A stretch of 64,000 nt of DNA from Ruminococcus sp. (GTDB lineage Bacteria > Bacillota > Clostridia > Oscillospirales > Ruminococcaceae): positions 26,025 to 90,024 of the forward strand of contig JAAVHJ010000004.1 of NCBI GenBank assembly GCA_014799805.1, written 5' to 3'. Under the pieces are notes generated by a model that was not told where the DNA came from, did not search any database, and saw nothing but the letters and a program-made list of their open reading frames with translations. Below are positions 20,075 through 29,922 of this stretch, one piece after another (the first letter of the stretch is position 1; each line of letters opens with the position of its first letter). The translations under genes and the position numbers were made by a program.

Positions 20075-22156
20075 TTAAGCTTCATTTGTAGTAGAAATTG
20101 CCATAATAACTTCAGTCAGTAAATTTGCTGGCAATGGCTCATAACGTAATAATTCCATTGTAAAACTTCCCATACCTCTGGTCACTTGTCTTAAATACAT
20201 TGCAAAATCATGCATTTCACGAACAGGCACTTCCGCAGTAATTTCTGTTTCGCCTTTTCCAACAGGTTGCATACCTAAAACACGTCCCCGCCTGCGATTT
20301 AATTCGCCCATAATATCGCCTGTATTATCATCAGGAGCCGTTACATGCAGTGTATGAATTGGTTCAAGTATCACAGGGTCAGCTCTCCGCATACCGTCTT
20401 TATAAGCAATAGACGCCGCCATTTTAAATGCCATTTCAGAAGAATCCACAGGGTGATAAGAGCCGTCTAATAAAATTGCTTTCAGACCAACAACAGGGCA
20501 ACCAGCTAAAACGCCTTTTTTCACGCATTCTTGCAAGCCTTTTTCTACAGCAGGAAAATAATTTTTCGGCACAGAACCGCCAAATATTTTTTCTTCAAAA
20601 ATTAACTCATCACTGACACAAGGTTCAAATGCAATTTTTACATGTCCATATTGCCCATGACCGCCAGATTGTTTTTTATGTTTTCCTTCGGCTTCTACTT
20701 TTTTACGAATCGTTTCACGATAAGCCACTTGCGGAACAGATAATTTAATTTCTGCACCAAACTTAGATTTTAATTTTGCAACAGCAATTTCTAAATGCTG
20801 TTCTCCCAAACCGCTTAGAATTTGCTCTTTTGTCAGTTTATCTTGTATATAGCTTAAAGTCGGGTCTTCTTCAATAATTCTTTGCATACCAGAAGAAATT
20901 TTACTTTCATCACCCTGATTTTTGGCACGAACTGCCATAGAATAACAAGGATTCGGAAAAGCAGGCATTTCTACAGTAACAACTCTATTAGAAGAACAGA
21001 GTGTATCCCCTGTACCAGCAGAAATTTTTACAGCAACAACAATATCACCTGCTTCAGCAGATTTGACTTCAGTCTGTTTTTTGCCAACAAGTGTATATAA
21101 TTTGCCAATTTTTTCTTCTGCACCTGTTCTGGAATTTATCACTGTCATATCAGAACTAATTTTACCAGATAAAATTTTCAGGAAAGACATTTTGCCAACA
21201 AAGGCATCTGCAACGGTCTTACATACCAAAGCCGTTAAAGGCTCAGAATTATCACAAGCTAATTCTATTACATCATCACCAGAAACAGCCTGTACAGAAT
21301 TTACTTCTTTTGCTGACGGCACAAGCAATTCAAATTCTTTTAACAGCATGTCAATTCCTGCCATTGTTAACGCTGACGTACAAACAACAGGCGTAATTAA
21401 GCCTTTATTCATACCATTATGAATGCCATCAATTAATTCTTTCTGGGTAAATTCTTCACCTTCGAAAAATTTTTCCATTAATGCTTCATCTGTTTCAGCA
21501 ACGGCTTCTGTAATCGCTGTGATTAAGCCATCAAGACGATATTCTTTTTCAGCCATTTCAATACTTGGCACATCTATTTCAACAGCTTTTCCAGAATTAT
21601 CATAGTGATATGCTTTCATTTCGATTAAATTTAAATAAGCAACAATCTTAGAATCCTGAATCACGGGTACAACAACAGGACAAACTGTAGGACCGAAAAC
21701 AGTTTTCAGCTCCGTGAGAACATTATAAAAATTTGCATCTTTGTCATCAATTTTAGTAATCGCAAACATAGTTGCTTTATTAAGAGCCTGAGCCATTGCA
21801 TAAGCTTTTTTTGTACCAACACGAACACCAGATTTTGCAGAAACTGTAATTAACACAGTATCTGCAGCTGTAATACCAGATACTTCTTCCCCTGCAAAAT
21901 CCAGAATACCAGGGGTATCTAACAAATTTATCCAGTAATCTTCATACTGAAACCCTGCTAAAGCTGTAGTAATAGATGCTTTGCGTTTGATTTCTTCTGC
22001 GTCATAATCGCATACTGTTGTACCATCTGCAATTTTGCCATGTCTGTCAGATACACCTGCACGGTACAGCAAAGCTTCTGCCAATGAAGTCTTGCCAGAG
22101 CCATGATGACCAGTCAGGGCAATATTTTTCATTTTGTCTGCATGGAATTGATTCAT
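20075..22156 (-). CDS. elongation factor G-like GTPase (EF-G paralogue)
   Basis: A 693-residue translational GTPase with the EF-G domain order. The P-loop is GHHGSGKT (16-23). The switch I region reads EIKRKASITTALAG where classical EF-G has RGITI. G3 is DTPG, and G4 is TKID rather than NKxD. The C-terminal domains are present (YGHVKIAFEPC, GRVLGMQPVGKGETEITAEVP). These deviations mark the EF-G-like group found beside the true fusA in many Firmicutes; its role is not settled. No rpsL/rpsG/tuf neighbours are here, unlike fusA. It has its own promoter and terminator. Confidence 0.88.
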   Translation of the reverse strand: MNQFHADKMKNIALTGHHGSGKTSLAEALLYRAGVSDRHGKIADGTTVCDYDAEEIKRKASITTALAGFQYEDYWINLLDTPGILDFAGEEVSGITAADTVLITVSAKSGVRVGTKKAYAMAQALNKATMFAITKIDDKDANFYNVLTELKTVFGPTVCPVVVPVIQDSKIVAYLNLIEMKAYHYDNSGKAVEIDVPSIEMAEKEYRLDGLITAITEAVAETDEALMEKFFEGEEFTQKELIDGIHNGMNKGLITPVVCTSALTMAGIDMLLKEFELLVPSAKEVNSVQAVSGDDVIELACDNSEPLTALVCKTVADAFVGKMSFLKILSGKISSDMTVINSRTGAEEKIGKLYTLVGKKQTEVKSAEAGDIVVAVKISAGTGDTLCSSNRVVTVEMPAFPNPCYSMAVRAKNQGDESKISSGMQRIIEEDPTLSYIQDKLTKEQILSGLGEQHLEIAVAKLKSKFGAEIKLSVPQVAYRETIRKKVEAEGKHKKQSGGHGQYGHVKIAFEPCVSDELIFEEKIFGGSVPKNYFPAVEKGLQECVKKGVLAGCPVVGLKAILLDGSYHPVDSSEMAFKMAASIAYKDGMRRADPVILEPIHTLHVTAPDDNTGDIMGELNRRRGRVLGMQPVGKGETEITAEVPVREMHDFAMYLRQVTRGMGSFTMELLRYEPLPANLLTEVIMAISTTNEA

Positions 22157-22223
22157 AAATAATAATTCTCCTTTTTTTAAAAATTATAAATAAGCAGTCC
22201 ATCTGCCAAAGTTCTTATTATTT

Positions 22224-22252
22224 ATTATAGCACTATTACACAATTTTTGCAA
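22224..22252 (-). promoter_or_regulatory. sigma-A promoter of the EF-G-like gene
   Basis: Minus strand: TTGCAA (22247-22252), 17-base spacer with a GTGC element, TATAAT (22224-22229). Confidence 0.75.
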
Positions 22253-22343
22253 TCCAAAGCAAACAATTTCTATATATTTTCTATTTTTTGTATATAAATT
22301 TTATGCATTTTGCATAATAAAATTACTAAAAATTACTAAAAAT

Positions 22344-23318
22344 TTAATTTACTTGCAATAAAACGGCAACCCAGCCAGATTTTTCATGCATTTTTATTTC
22401 TGAAAATCCATTTTCTTCCAGAACAGAAAGCACTTCATTTGCACGTTCTGCAATAATACCAGATACAATTAAATAGCCCTTTGGCTTTAAAAATTTCTTA
22501 AATAAACCAGACATGGCAATTAATACATCAGCGACAATATTTGCACAAATCAAATCATAATCACTGCCGATTGTTTCACATAATGCATTATCCTGACAAA
22601 TATCGCCACAGTAAGCAAAATATTTATTTTCTGGAATATGATTTTTATTAGCATTTTCGATTGCAGTCCGAACAGAATTTTCTACAATATCTACAGCAAC
22701 AGCAGATTCTGCACCTAATAAGATTGCTCCAATTGATAAAATACCACTTCCACAGCCTAAATCTAAAATTTTATCATTTTTTTGCAATACAGTTTCCGCC
22801 AGTTCTAAACATAATCTTGTTGTATGATGTTGCCCAGTGCCGAAACTAGAAGCAGGGTCAATTTCTAAAATAATTCTATTATTTTTATCTGCTTCTGAAA
22901 TTTCTTCCCATGAAGGCTTAATTAATAATTTTTCACCAATTGGCAAAGGCTTAAAATATTGCTTCCAATTATTTGCCCAATCATCTTCTTTCACGCTATC
23001 ACAGGACATCTCCAGACTGCCGAAAATTTCTGCATGTTCGGCATGTTTCAACTGTTCTAGTAAATTTTTAACAGCCAGCATTTGTTCAGCTCCCTGTGCA
23101 TCGTCAGGCAAATAAAATATTAAACTTGTATCACAATTAGCAAGTCCCATTAAATCTTCGTCAATATAATCCCATTGTCCTTGCTTATTTTCCAAAAATT
23201 CCTGAAAACTTTCTTTATCCTGTGTGATAAAACCTTTCACACCCAAATCCGTCAACATGGCACAAAGAATATCTAATGCCTGTGTTTCTGTCATAATCTT
23301 AACTTCAAACCAATTCAT
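22344..23318 (-). CDS. prmA: ribosomal protein L11 methyltransferase
   Basis: SAM-dependent trimethylation of ribosomal protein L11. The 324-residue protein has the PrmA N-terminal substrate-recognition domain (MNWFEVKIMTETQALDILC) and the characteristic block DPASSFGTGQHHTTRLCLE. This is followed by SAM motif I LDLGCGSGILSIGAILLG, then CANIVADVLIAM. A GAGAGG binding site precedes the ATG. It follows the C39-like gene with a weak hairpin in between, so partial read-through from the MoxR cluster is possible. Confidence 0.95.
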   Translation of the reverse strand: MNWFEVKIMTETQALDILCAMLTDLGVKGFITQDKESFQEFLENKQGQWDYIDEDLMGLANCDTSLIFYLPDDAQGAEQMLAVKNLLEQLKHAEHAEIFGSLEMSCDSVKEDDWANNWKQYFKPLPIGEKLLIKPSWEEISEADKNNRIILEIDPASSFGTGQHHTTRLCLELAETVLQKNDKILDLGCGSGILSIGAILLGAESAVAVDIVENSVRTAIENANKNHIPENKYFAYCGDICQDNALCETIGSDYDLICANIVADVLIAMSGLFKKFLKPKGYLIVSGIIAERANEVLSVLEENGFSEIKMHEKSGWVAVLLQVN

Positions 23319-23344
23319 AAAAAACGCCTCTCATTTCCGTACAA

Positions 23345-23370
23345 AACCGCTAGTTTTCAAACCAGCGGTT
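23345..23370 (-). terminator. hairpin between the C39-like gene and prmA
   Basis: AACCGCTGGTTT/AAACTAGCGGTT stem on the minus strand with a very short loop and TTTTG after it. It may be a weak terminator. Confidence 0.6.
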
Positions 23371-23396
23371 CTGTAACAATTATTATATTTTATATC

Positions 23397-24761
23397 TTAT
23401 GTCTCATCAGGTGATAATTTTGTAAAATCCAAAGAAATCCAGCCTTCTTGGTTTTCATACAAAACTTTTCCCCATTTGAAATCTTCGTCTACTTCTACAA
23501 CATTAAGATAAGTATCTTCAGGAATTATATTTAAAATTTCTGCATCTGTATCTGGTGTTGCACGTAAACGTAAATTTTTCTGAATATAAAATCTCACATT
23601 CATGTATAAATTTTGTTCTTTCATGTCAGATAATACAGCTTTTGCCTGTTCTTTTGGAATAAACATTGTTCTTAAATTTTCTGTTGGAACAGTATGATTT
23701 ATATCTGGTGCCATTTCAGGTGCATCTTGCAAAATCACAACCTGTACACAATCTGCATCATCTTCAACATTTGTATCATTTTCTATCAATGGGGCATCAA
23801 GTATAATTTCAGGCATAGTTTCGGGAGCTGGAATAATAATATCTGTTAAAATTGTTTCAGCTGTAGTTGCTGTTGTTGCCTTAGTGGAATTTATAATTTC
23901 TGGTGTTGTAGTCGTTGTTGTAATTGTAGTTTCTGTACTAGTTGTTGTTGTAGTCTCTGTTTCTGTTGTCGTTGTTGTACTTTCTGTTGTTGTTGCAATC
24001 ACTGTTGTTTCTGTAATTGTTGTGATTACAGTTTCAGGTATTGTTTCCGAAGTAACAGGTGCTGTAGCAGGTGCTGTCAGAAGAAATTCTGGAGCTGATT
24101 CTTGTGCAGGCATTTTTAACAATTCCGTTTCCTGTGGTATTTTTTCAGGAGCTTGTGTTGCAGAATCTGTAAGTTTAAACAAACGCAATGAAGTCATACT
24201 GCTAATACCATATTTTTCGTTAAGTGAAGTGCTTTTGCTTCCAGGATCCATCATAGTAATTTCAGAATTTTTTACATAATCAACGGCTACAAAATGTTGA
24301 CCATATTTGACTTGTGCAAGAATATAATAGCCATTGTTTAATAAATCTTGAACTTCTTCGATTTTTTCTTGATTTGTAAGACCAGATAAACTATAGTTTT
24401 TTTCGAATTTGAAATCTGATGTATAATTATTTAATACCCACCAATTTAAATTTCCATCTGCTGAAAAACCACCATTTTGATTCAAATATGTTATCAACAC
24501 AGCTGGATTAAAATCAGTTTCTGTCACTGCACCTGATTTTACCATTAACATAGCAACAGAAGTAACTGCACAGCCAATATTCGCTACAGTTTCGCCTTGC
24601 GTCCCAATTGTCATATTGCTCCAACTACTATTAGTTTGTTTCCAATTCTTGTAATTATCCGTAACATTTGCAGAAATCAAAGAATTTCCCAATAATGCCA
24701 TACTTAATACTGTTGACACAACTGCACCTAATATTTTGGCTCTGCATTTTAAAAATGACAT
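23397..24761 (-). CDS. secreted C39-like cysteine peptidase with Thr-rich linker and SH3 domain
   Basis: A 454-residue exported protein. The signal peptide is about 1-31. A C39-like papain-fold domain (about 35-195) has a candidate triad of C64 in NIGCAVTSVAML, H156 in YGQHFVAVDYV and D172 in MMDPGS. A long Thr/Glu-rich linker (about 225-305) follows, then acidic sequence and a C-terminal bacterial SH3 domain (about 385-450: LRLRATPDTDAEIL, then GWISLDF). The likely site of action is the cell wall; the substrate is unknown. It starts 6 bases after the transglutaminase gene and is therefore the fourth gene of the MoxR-DUF58-transglutaminase operon. Confidence 0.85.
   Translation of the reverse strand: MSFLKCRAKILGAVVSTVLSMALLGNSLISANVTDNYKNWKQTNSSWSNMTIGTQGETVANIGCAVTSVAMLMVKSGAVTETDFNPAVLITYLNQNGGFSADGNLNWWVLNNYTSDFKFEKNYSLSGLTNQEKIEEVQDLLNNGYYILAQVKYGQHFVAVDYVKNSEITMMDPGSKSTSLNEKYGISSMTSLRLFKLTDSATQAPEKIPQETELLKMPAQESAPEFLLTAPATAPVTSETIPETVITTITETTVIATTTESTTTTTETETTTTTSTETTITTTTTTPEIINSTKATTATTAETILTDIIIPAPETMPEIILDAPLIENDTNVEDDADCVQVVILQDAPEMAPDINHTVPTENLRTMFIPKEQAKAVLSDMKEQNLYMNVRFYIQKNLRLRATPDTDAEILNIIPEDTYLNVVEVDEDFKWGKVLYENQEGWISLDFTKLSPDET
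23870..24010. repeat. Thr-rich low-complexity coding repeat
   Basis: Reiterated GTT/GTA/GTC triplets encode a Thr run with interspersed Glu and Ser in the linker of the C39-like protein. It is similar in composition to the larger repeats of the adhesin at 45-47 kb. Confidence 0.75.
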
Positions 24762-24767
24762 GTGCTA

Positions 24768-27023
24768 TCAACGCCCCTTTCGTTTTTTTTCTTGTTTTTG
24801 TTTTTGAGCTTGTTCTTTTTGGAATTGCTTCCAGTATGCTTGCCACTGAATATATGCCTCTGCAAGCTGTTGTGATGTCATGACAAATTTTTCTGTCACT
24901 GGATTATGACGATAGAGCAGTACATTTAGAGCCTGAAACAATTCATTCTTGGGATAAAAAACACTGGAATATTTTGCTAGCTCATTCACGGTTGTACTAT
25001 CTGGTAAACGCAACTGTTTCCGCATATGCTGGAATATTGCTGACGAACTTTGTTGCGGTGTCATATGAATTAATTTTTTTCGGAAATTTTTTTCCTGAAT
25101 CCGAGGAATTATGATATAAATTATTCCTGCCAGAATGACAAGTGCTAATATCACAAATCCCCATAGCATAATATTTTCATTTTCGGCTCTTGTATTTTCG
25201 GGAATATCCATGCTTGGCACAGTTGGTTCAAAGCTTAGCCAACCATAGCCGGAAATATAGACTTCTGGGAATGCATGTGCATCACGGACTTTAATTACAT
25301 AATTTGTCTGATGCTGATTAATTTCACGATGATATAATTCGCTCAAATTATAACCCTGTGCATATCTTGCTGGCAATCCAGCACTTCTACAAAGTAATAC
25401 CATTGCTGTAGCAAACTCATAGCAAACACCAGTCTTGCTTTGTGTCAGGAAATATTCAGCATTTTCACTATCGGATTTTTCATAACTTTGGTCATAAACA
25501 AAGTCTTGCTGTAAAAAATATTGTTCAATTGCTTTGGCTTTTTCAAAATCAGAATTGCAATTTTCTGTAATTTCTTTTGCAAGTAAATCAATTTTATCAC
25601 TTTGGAAATCATGTTTTTTCACTTCTTCCAGATAGGCATAAGCATTATGATATTCCGTAAGCACTTGATTTAATAATTCAGCTTGTCCAGAATTTGTATT
25701 TTTTAAAATTTCTATGGCATCCTGTAATAAATTTTTATAATTTTCATGGGACAGCTTTTGTAAAACGGGACTTACGGTTTCATATTTTGCATAATTATCA
25801 GAATAATAATCCAGTGAAGCTTCATCAGCGAAATTATAACTATAAAACGTATTTGTTGCAGATTGCGTAATTTTCTTAGGCAATTCTGAACTTAAACCTA
25901 ATTGATATGTTCTTGTTGGTGTTGGCAAAACTTGTGTCCTATACCAAGTATACAAGTATAAATTTTGTAATTCTTGTTCAGGAAGTGTTAGATTTGTGAA
26001 ATTTTCTAAATCATAATTTTTTGCAAATTGCTTGTCCTGTTCAGAAGCATTTAAAATTGCTTGCAATACATCTTGCGGACGATAAGTAATCGGCAAAGAT
26101 AACTCTTCCATTGGCTTATCATAATTTTCAAGTATATTCCAAGAATCATTTGCTAGATAATAAGAATAAGTCTGTGTTTTTAATCTTAATGATTCAGGGG
26201 ATTGTACATAATAAATTGTTCTTGCATTATTAGAAACTGCCATAGAATTATCTGTCGTATCTGTAAACATGCTAATTGCATTCATAAGAATATCTGACCA
26301 GGAGCTATAAGACATGGCATTATCAATAAATTCTCTGTCTGGTGTAATATTCGGCTTTGGAACTACAGAAGCAAGAATAGAAAATCCCAATACATAGCAT
26401 ATAATAGACATTCTGCTTTGATAACTTGGCAAATAACGGATTTGTTCTGTATCCTGAAGCATTCTGCAATAAATCATGAGTAAAAAATAGCTTGCTAATA
26501 AAATAATCACTAAAATAGCTGGCATATGCTGATTTTCTTTTGCATAGAAACTCAATGGAATCAGCATAATTAAAAACTGCATACTCATGCGATATCTAAT
26601 TTTTGAAAAATAATACACAACACTTGTTAAAAATCCTAGCATTAATAAATAAATTGCAATGGTATAACAAAACGAAAAAGACACAACGCTTTGCGGTGTT
26701 AAAAACCATATCATAAAGCTAATCGGATAAGATTTTTTCCCCCAATTTGCCAACATGCCAACGATTTCTAGTCCTGTAAACATGTAAACTAAATAAATTA
26801 AAATTCCCAAATATTTATGCTTTGCAATAAAATCATATAATTTCATGAGAACAAAGCTAATTAATACTGCAAAAACTGTATAAATTGCTGTCATATTGGC
26901 ATGATAATAATACATGACAGTTGTTATCAGGAATACAGCATATAATCTGATAGGGTCGCCTAATAATTTCAAAAAAAACCGCATCACAGGGTGATTTGAC
27001 AAGTTTTGCAATTTATTCCACAT
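24768..27023 (-). CDS. transglutaminase-like membrane protein (TgpA-type)
   Basis: A 751-residue protein with a multi-span N-terminal region (about 25-225), a large extracytoplasmic part, a transglutaminase-core domain (about 495-600) and one more span (about 618-640). A basic cytoplasmic C-terminal helical domain ends in a Lys-rich tail. Catalytic candidates are C534 (TGVCYEFATAMVLL) and H583 (RDAHAFPEVYI). The position usually holding Asp (fDPT) reads FEPT. Third gene of the MoxR-DUF58-transglutaminase cluster, 14 bases after the DUF58 gene. Likely a surface-protein processing or cross-linking factor. Confidence 0.88.
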   Translation of the reverse strand: MWNKLQNLSNHPVMRFFLKLLGDPIRLYAVFLITTVMYYYHANMTAIYTVFAVLISFVLMKLYDFIAKHKYLGILIYLVYMFTGLEIVGMLANWGKKSYPISFMIWFLTPQSVVSFSFCYTIAIYLLMLGFLTSVVYYFSKIRYRMSMQFLIMLIPLSFYAKENQHMPAILVIILLASYFLLMIYCRMLQDTEQIRYLPSYQSRMSIICYVLGFSILASVVPKPNITPDREFIDNAMSYSSWSDILMNAISMFTDTTDNSMAVSNNARTIYYVQSPESLRLKTQTYSYYLANDSWNILENYDKPMEELSLPITYRPQDVLQAILNASEQDKQFAKNYDLENFTNLTLPEQELQNLYLYTWYRTQVLPTPTRTYQLGLSSELPKKITQSATNTFYSYNFADEASLDYYSDNYAKYETVSPVLQKLSHENYKNLLQDAIEILKNTNSGQAELLNQVLTEYHNAYAYLEEVKKHDFQSDKIDLLAKEITENCNSDFEKAKAIEQYFLQQDFVYDQSYEKSDSENAEYFLTQSKTGVCYEFATAMVLLCRSAGLPARYAQGYNLSELYHREINQHQTNYVIKVRDAHAFPEVYISGYGWLSFEPTVPSMDIPENTRAENENIMLWGFVILALVILAGIIYIIIPRIQEKNFRKKLIHMTPQQSSSAIFQHMRKQLRLPDSTTVNELAKYSSVFYPKNELFQALNVLLYRHNPVTEKFVMTSQQLAEAYIQWQAYWKQFQKEQAQKQKQEKKRKGR

Positions 27024-27037
27024 GTCAGCACCTCACT

Positions 27038-28273
27038 TTAATTTTTCAAGTTTTTCATTATAAAATTTTCGTCCAATTCCCAAAGCGAATCCATACCCAT
27101 TAATGCAGAATTTTGTGTACCTGTCGGACAAATGGCACAAATATAGCCTTTCTCATGCAAACTTTCTAATTCTAAAGCAAGTGCTTCATCTGGATTTGCA
27201 GTATAAATCAAATACGCTCCTGCTTTTTCATAGAATGCATTAGAATCAATTCTATGATTATCATTTACAAAATCCGCTGTTGCGATTTCCACGCATATAT
27301 TTCTGACATCATCTTCATTTTCTAAGATAAAATATTTCCATTGCTTTCCCGTTGCAAATCTCAGACTACAAGGAATCCCTTGTTTGACTAGTAGCACTAA
27401 AAAACCTAATGCCCCTTCTATCATAATTTCACGGTGTTTTAATTTTTCTTCTTGTGTTTCTGGCTGAATATCTAAAATAACAGTTGGTCTGATAGTAGTC
27501 GCTGCTTCTTCCATACGAACCATTAATTTTTGTCTTTTGGCAGACATTTTCCAATTAACTCTTCTTAAACTATCACCGGCAACATATTCTCTATGTACAT
27601 AGCCAAGCATAGACTGTGCCGAAAAACTAGCACTAGATTCTTCTTCATCATCATCTTGTGTTAGTATCACATCACTAACAGCATGTAACATCATATTTGC
27701 ATTTGTCAATTCTGGAATTTCTGGAATCACACCAATTTTAATTATATAATCATCTGGAATATGCCCATATTTAAACTCTACCAAACCCAAATAATCAAAA
27801 ATTGCTAATTTTTTTATTTTAATTTCAGCCAATCCGACATATTTTGCTGTCATCTGATAAGAAATGATTAAATTTTCTTTTGGTGTCATAGCACTTTGCA
27901 CGGTTCTATTATCTTGTTGCACAATATTAGCTGATAGTTTCATATGACACCTCACAAAAGGCACAGGCAATTTTCCAATTGTACTTGCAATAAAATCCAC
28001 ATGAAAACTTTTACCTTTTGTAAGATAATCAGGTGCTTTTAAATTAATTCTAAGTTTAAAAATTGCATAATAGCTTAATATTATAGACAATAACGGTGCA
28101 ATAATTAAAAAACTCCAGACAACAACACCAATATCGCCATCAAGATAATGCGTAAATGCATATGCCATAATGATAATTAAAATAATTTCAAACCAATATT
28201 TTTTTAAATTTCTGGGATGTATTATTTTAGAATGCTTCAAAATCAAAAATAATTTCTTCATACCATTCACCAT
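27038..28273 (-). CDS. DUF58 (von Willebrand A-like) membrane-associated protein
   Basis: A 411-residue protein with two N-terminal hydrophobic segments (about 29-70), a middle beta-rich region, and the DUF58 signature YVAGDSLRRVNWKMSAKRQKLMVR at about 230-255. Its start codon shares a base with the stop of the MoxR gene, showing translational coupling. DUF58 proteins are regular partners of MoxR ATPases and transglutaminase membrane proteins, as here. Proposed chaperone or assembly role for envelope proteins. Confidence 0.92.
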   Translation of the reverse strand: MVNGMKKLFLILKHSKIIHPRNLKKYWFEIILIIIMAYAFTHYLDGDIGVVVWSFLIIAPLLSIILSYYAIFKLRINLKAPDYLTKGKSFHVDFIASTIGKLPVPFVRCHMKLSANIVQQDNRTVQSAMTPKENLIISYQMTAKYVGLAEIKIKKLAIFDYLGLVEFKYGHIPDDYIIKIGVIPEIPELTNANMMLHAVSDVILTQDDDEEESSASFSAQSMLGYVHREYVAGDSLRRVNWKMSAKRQKLMVRMEEAATTIRPTVILDIQPETQEEKLKHREIMIEGALGFLVLLVKQGIPCSLRFATGKQWKYFILENEDDVRNICVEIATADFVNDNHRIDSNAFYEKAGAYLIYTANPDEALALELESLHEKGYICAICPTGTQNSALMGMDSLWELDENFIMKNLKN

Positions 28274-29208
28274 CAGGCATTTGCTGGGACAGGTATCGTA
28301 TCCAGTAATTGTTTTACAAAAGCTTCAGGCGAACCTAATAAATTTCTTCCTTTTGGAGATAATAAAATTCTATGTGCTAATACAGGAATTGCTAAATCTT
28401 TGACATCATCTGGTGTTGCAAAACTTCTTCCATGCAAAAATGCAGATGCACGGACAGCTTTATAGCAAGCAATACTGCCTCTGGGGCTGACACCCAATGC
28501 AGACATATCACTTTCTCTGGTTGCTCTTACTAAGGCAAGAATATAATTTCTCACACCCTCAGTTACTTGGATAGTATTTATTTTTTTCTGGAGTTGACAA
28601 ATTTCCCGTGTGGAAATAACAGCTGTGGAAATATTCCCAATCGGATTACCTTCGCCATTACGTTCTAAAATAGTCAATTCTTCCCGTAAACTTGGATAAC
28701 CCATAGAAATTTTCATAAAAAATCTATCCATCTGTGCTTCTGGCAAATGATATGTTCCATAAGTTTCCACTGGATTCTGTGTTGCAATCACCATAAACGG
28801 CTCAGGCAAAACATGTGTCTGACCATCAAGGCTGATTTGATGTTCTTCCATAATTTCTAATAAAGCAGATTGTACTTTTGGAGAAGCTCTGTTAATTTCA
28901 TCAGCAAGCAAAAAATTACAAATTGCCACACCTGCTTTATATTCCAGTGAGCCGTCTTTTTGATTCACAACAGAATAACCTGTAATATCTGACGGCATAA
29001 TATCTGGTGTCAACTGAATTCTATGAAATTCACCGCCTACAGAACGTGCTAATGCTGCGGCAAGCTGTGTTTTTCCGACACCAGGGACATCTTCCAGTAA
29101 CACATGCCCGCCACAAAGCATAGCAATGATTGCTTTTAAAATCGTTTCATCTTTGCCGACAATTACTTTATTTACACTTTGCAAAATTTTTTTAATATCT
29201 TCTTGCAT
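28273..29208 (-). CDS. MoxR-family AAA+ ATPase
   Basis: A 311-residue AAA+ protein with Walker A LLEDVPGVGKTQLA (about 36-49), Walker B FLLADEINRA, sensor I ATQNPVETYGTY and the MoxR-specific GVSPRGSIACYKAVRASAFLHGR. It is the first gene of a four-gene operon (MoxR, DUF58, transglutaminase protein, C39-like protein). Predicted to remodel or activate its DUF58 partner. The region upstream (29209-29332) contains a TATAAT but only a weak -35 candidate. Confidence 0.95.
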   Translation of the reverse strand: MQEDIKKILQSVNKVIVGKDETILKAIIAMLCGGHVLLEDVPGVGKTQLAAALARSVGGEFHRIQLTPDIMPSDITGYSVVNQKDGSLEYKAGVAICNFLLADEINRASPKVQSALLEIMEEHQISLDGQTHVLPEPFMVIATQNPVETYGTYHLPEAQMDRFFMKISMGYPSLREELTILERNGEGNPIGNISTAVISTREICQLQKKINTIQVTEGVRNYILALVRATRESDMSALGVSPRGSIACYKAVRASAFLHGRSFATPDDVKDLAIPVLAHRILLSPKGRNLLGSPEAFVKQLLDTIPVPANA

Positions 29209-29332
29209 AAAATTTAATCCTCTCTTGATAATTTTTTAAATAAAAACACTGTGATATTATCATTATATCATATGATTCATAGTTTGTACATAGTTTATTT
29301 CATATTAGTTTTTAATATTATAATAATAAATT

Positions 29333-29911
29333 TTAATCGTTTAAGTTGACAAAAGATAATAAAATTTCCAAAGCATCTGCATAGCGTTCTTCCACAAGAC
29401 AAGGCGTTGCTTTTAGAATCAAAGCGTATAATTCCTGTTCAGAAATTAATTCCTGACAGCTCCCTGATAAATAATAGCTATCTTGAAAATTATCATTATT
29501 AATTAATAATAAAAATCCATTTGTTTCTTCTTCCCCGAATAAAGCCTGATAATAAGACTTTGCAAAATCCGCAGGAATATTGCCGTCTAAATGATTTGTT
29601 ATCACAACAGTAGCATTGATAGCATGCGAATCATGCAAAGTGTTTAAAAAATTATAATAAAATTCAAATTCTGATTCAGAAAGTACTGCCTGTTCATCAT
29701 GAATATAATTATTTTCAAAATTTAGTACACGTTCTGCAATTGGATTTATTGACTCTTGGGATTCTGTTTCAAGTAATTCAGCTTGTGCTTCTTCTGGTAT
29801 TTCTAATTTTATCTGTTCAGAAACAGGCAAAGCATATTTTTCTTTGCTAATACAGCCTGTCAAATTTATAAAATATAATCCTAATGCAAGCATACAGAAA
29901 ATTCTACGCAT
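29333..29911 (-). CDS. lipoprotein with TPM-like domain
   Basis: A 192-residue exported lipoprotein with a signal sequence and lipobox LTGC (cysteine about residue 20). The body (about 60-185) resembles the TPM fold of YgcG/Psb32-type proteins: INATVVITNHLDG, KSYYQALFGEEETNGFLLLINN, YYLSGSC. The similarity is partial. It is the last gene of the rlmB/pseudo-ATPase/LCP operon, 11 bases after the LCP gene. A GGGAGG binding site precedes the ATG. Function is unknown; an envelope role is inferred from the context. Confidence 0.65.
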   Translation of the reverse strand: MRRIFCMLALGLYFINLTGCISKEKYALPVSEQIKLEIPEEAQAELLETESQESINPIAERVLNFENNYIHDEQAVLSESEFEFYYNFLNTLHDSHAINATVVITNHLDGNIPADFAKSYYQALFGEEETNGFLLLINNDNFQDSYYLSGSCQELISEQELYALILKATPCLVEERYADALEILLSFVNLND

Positions 29912-29922
29912 AAGACCTCCCT

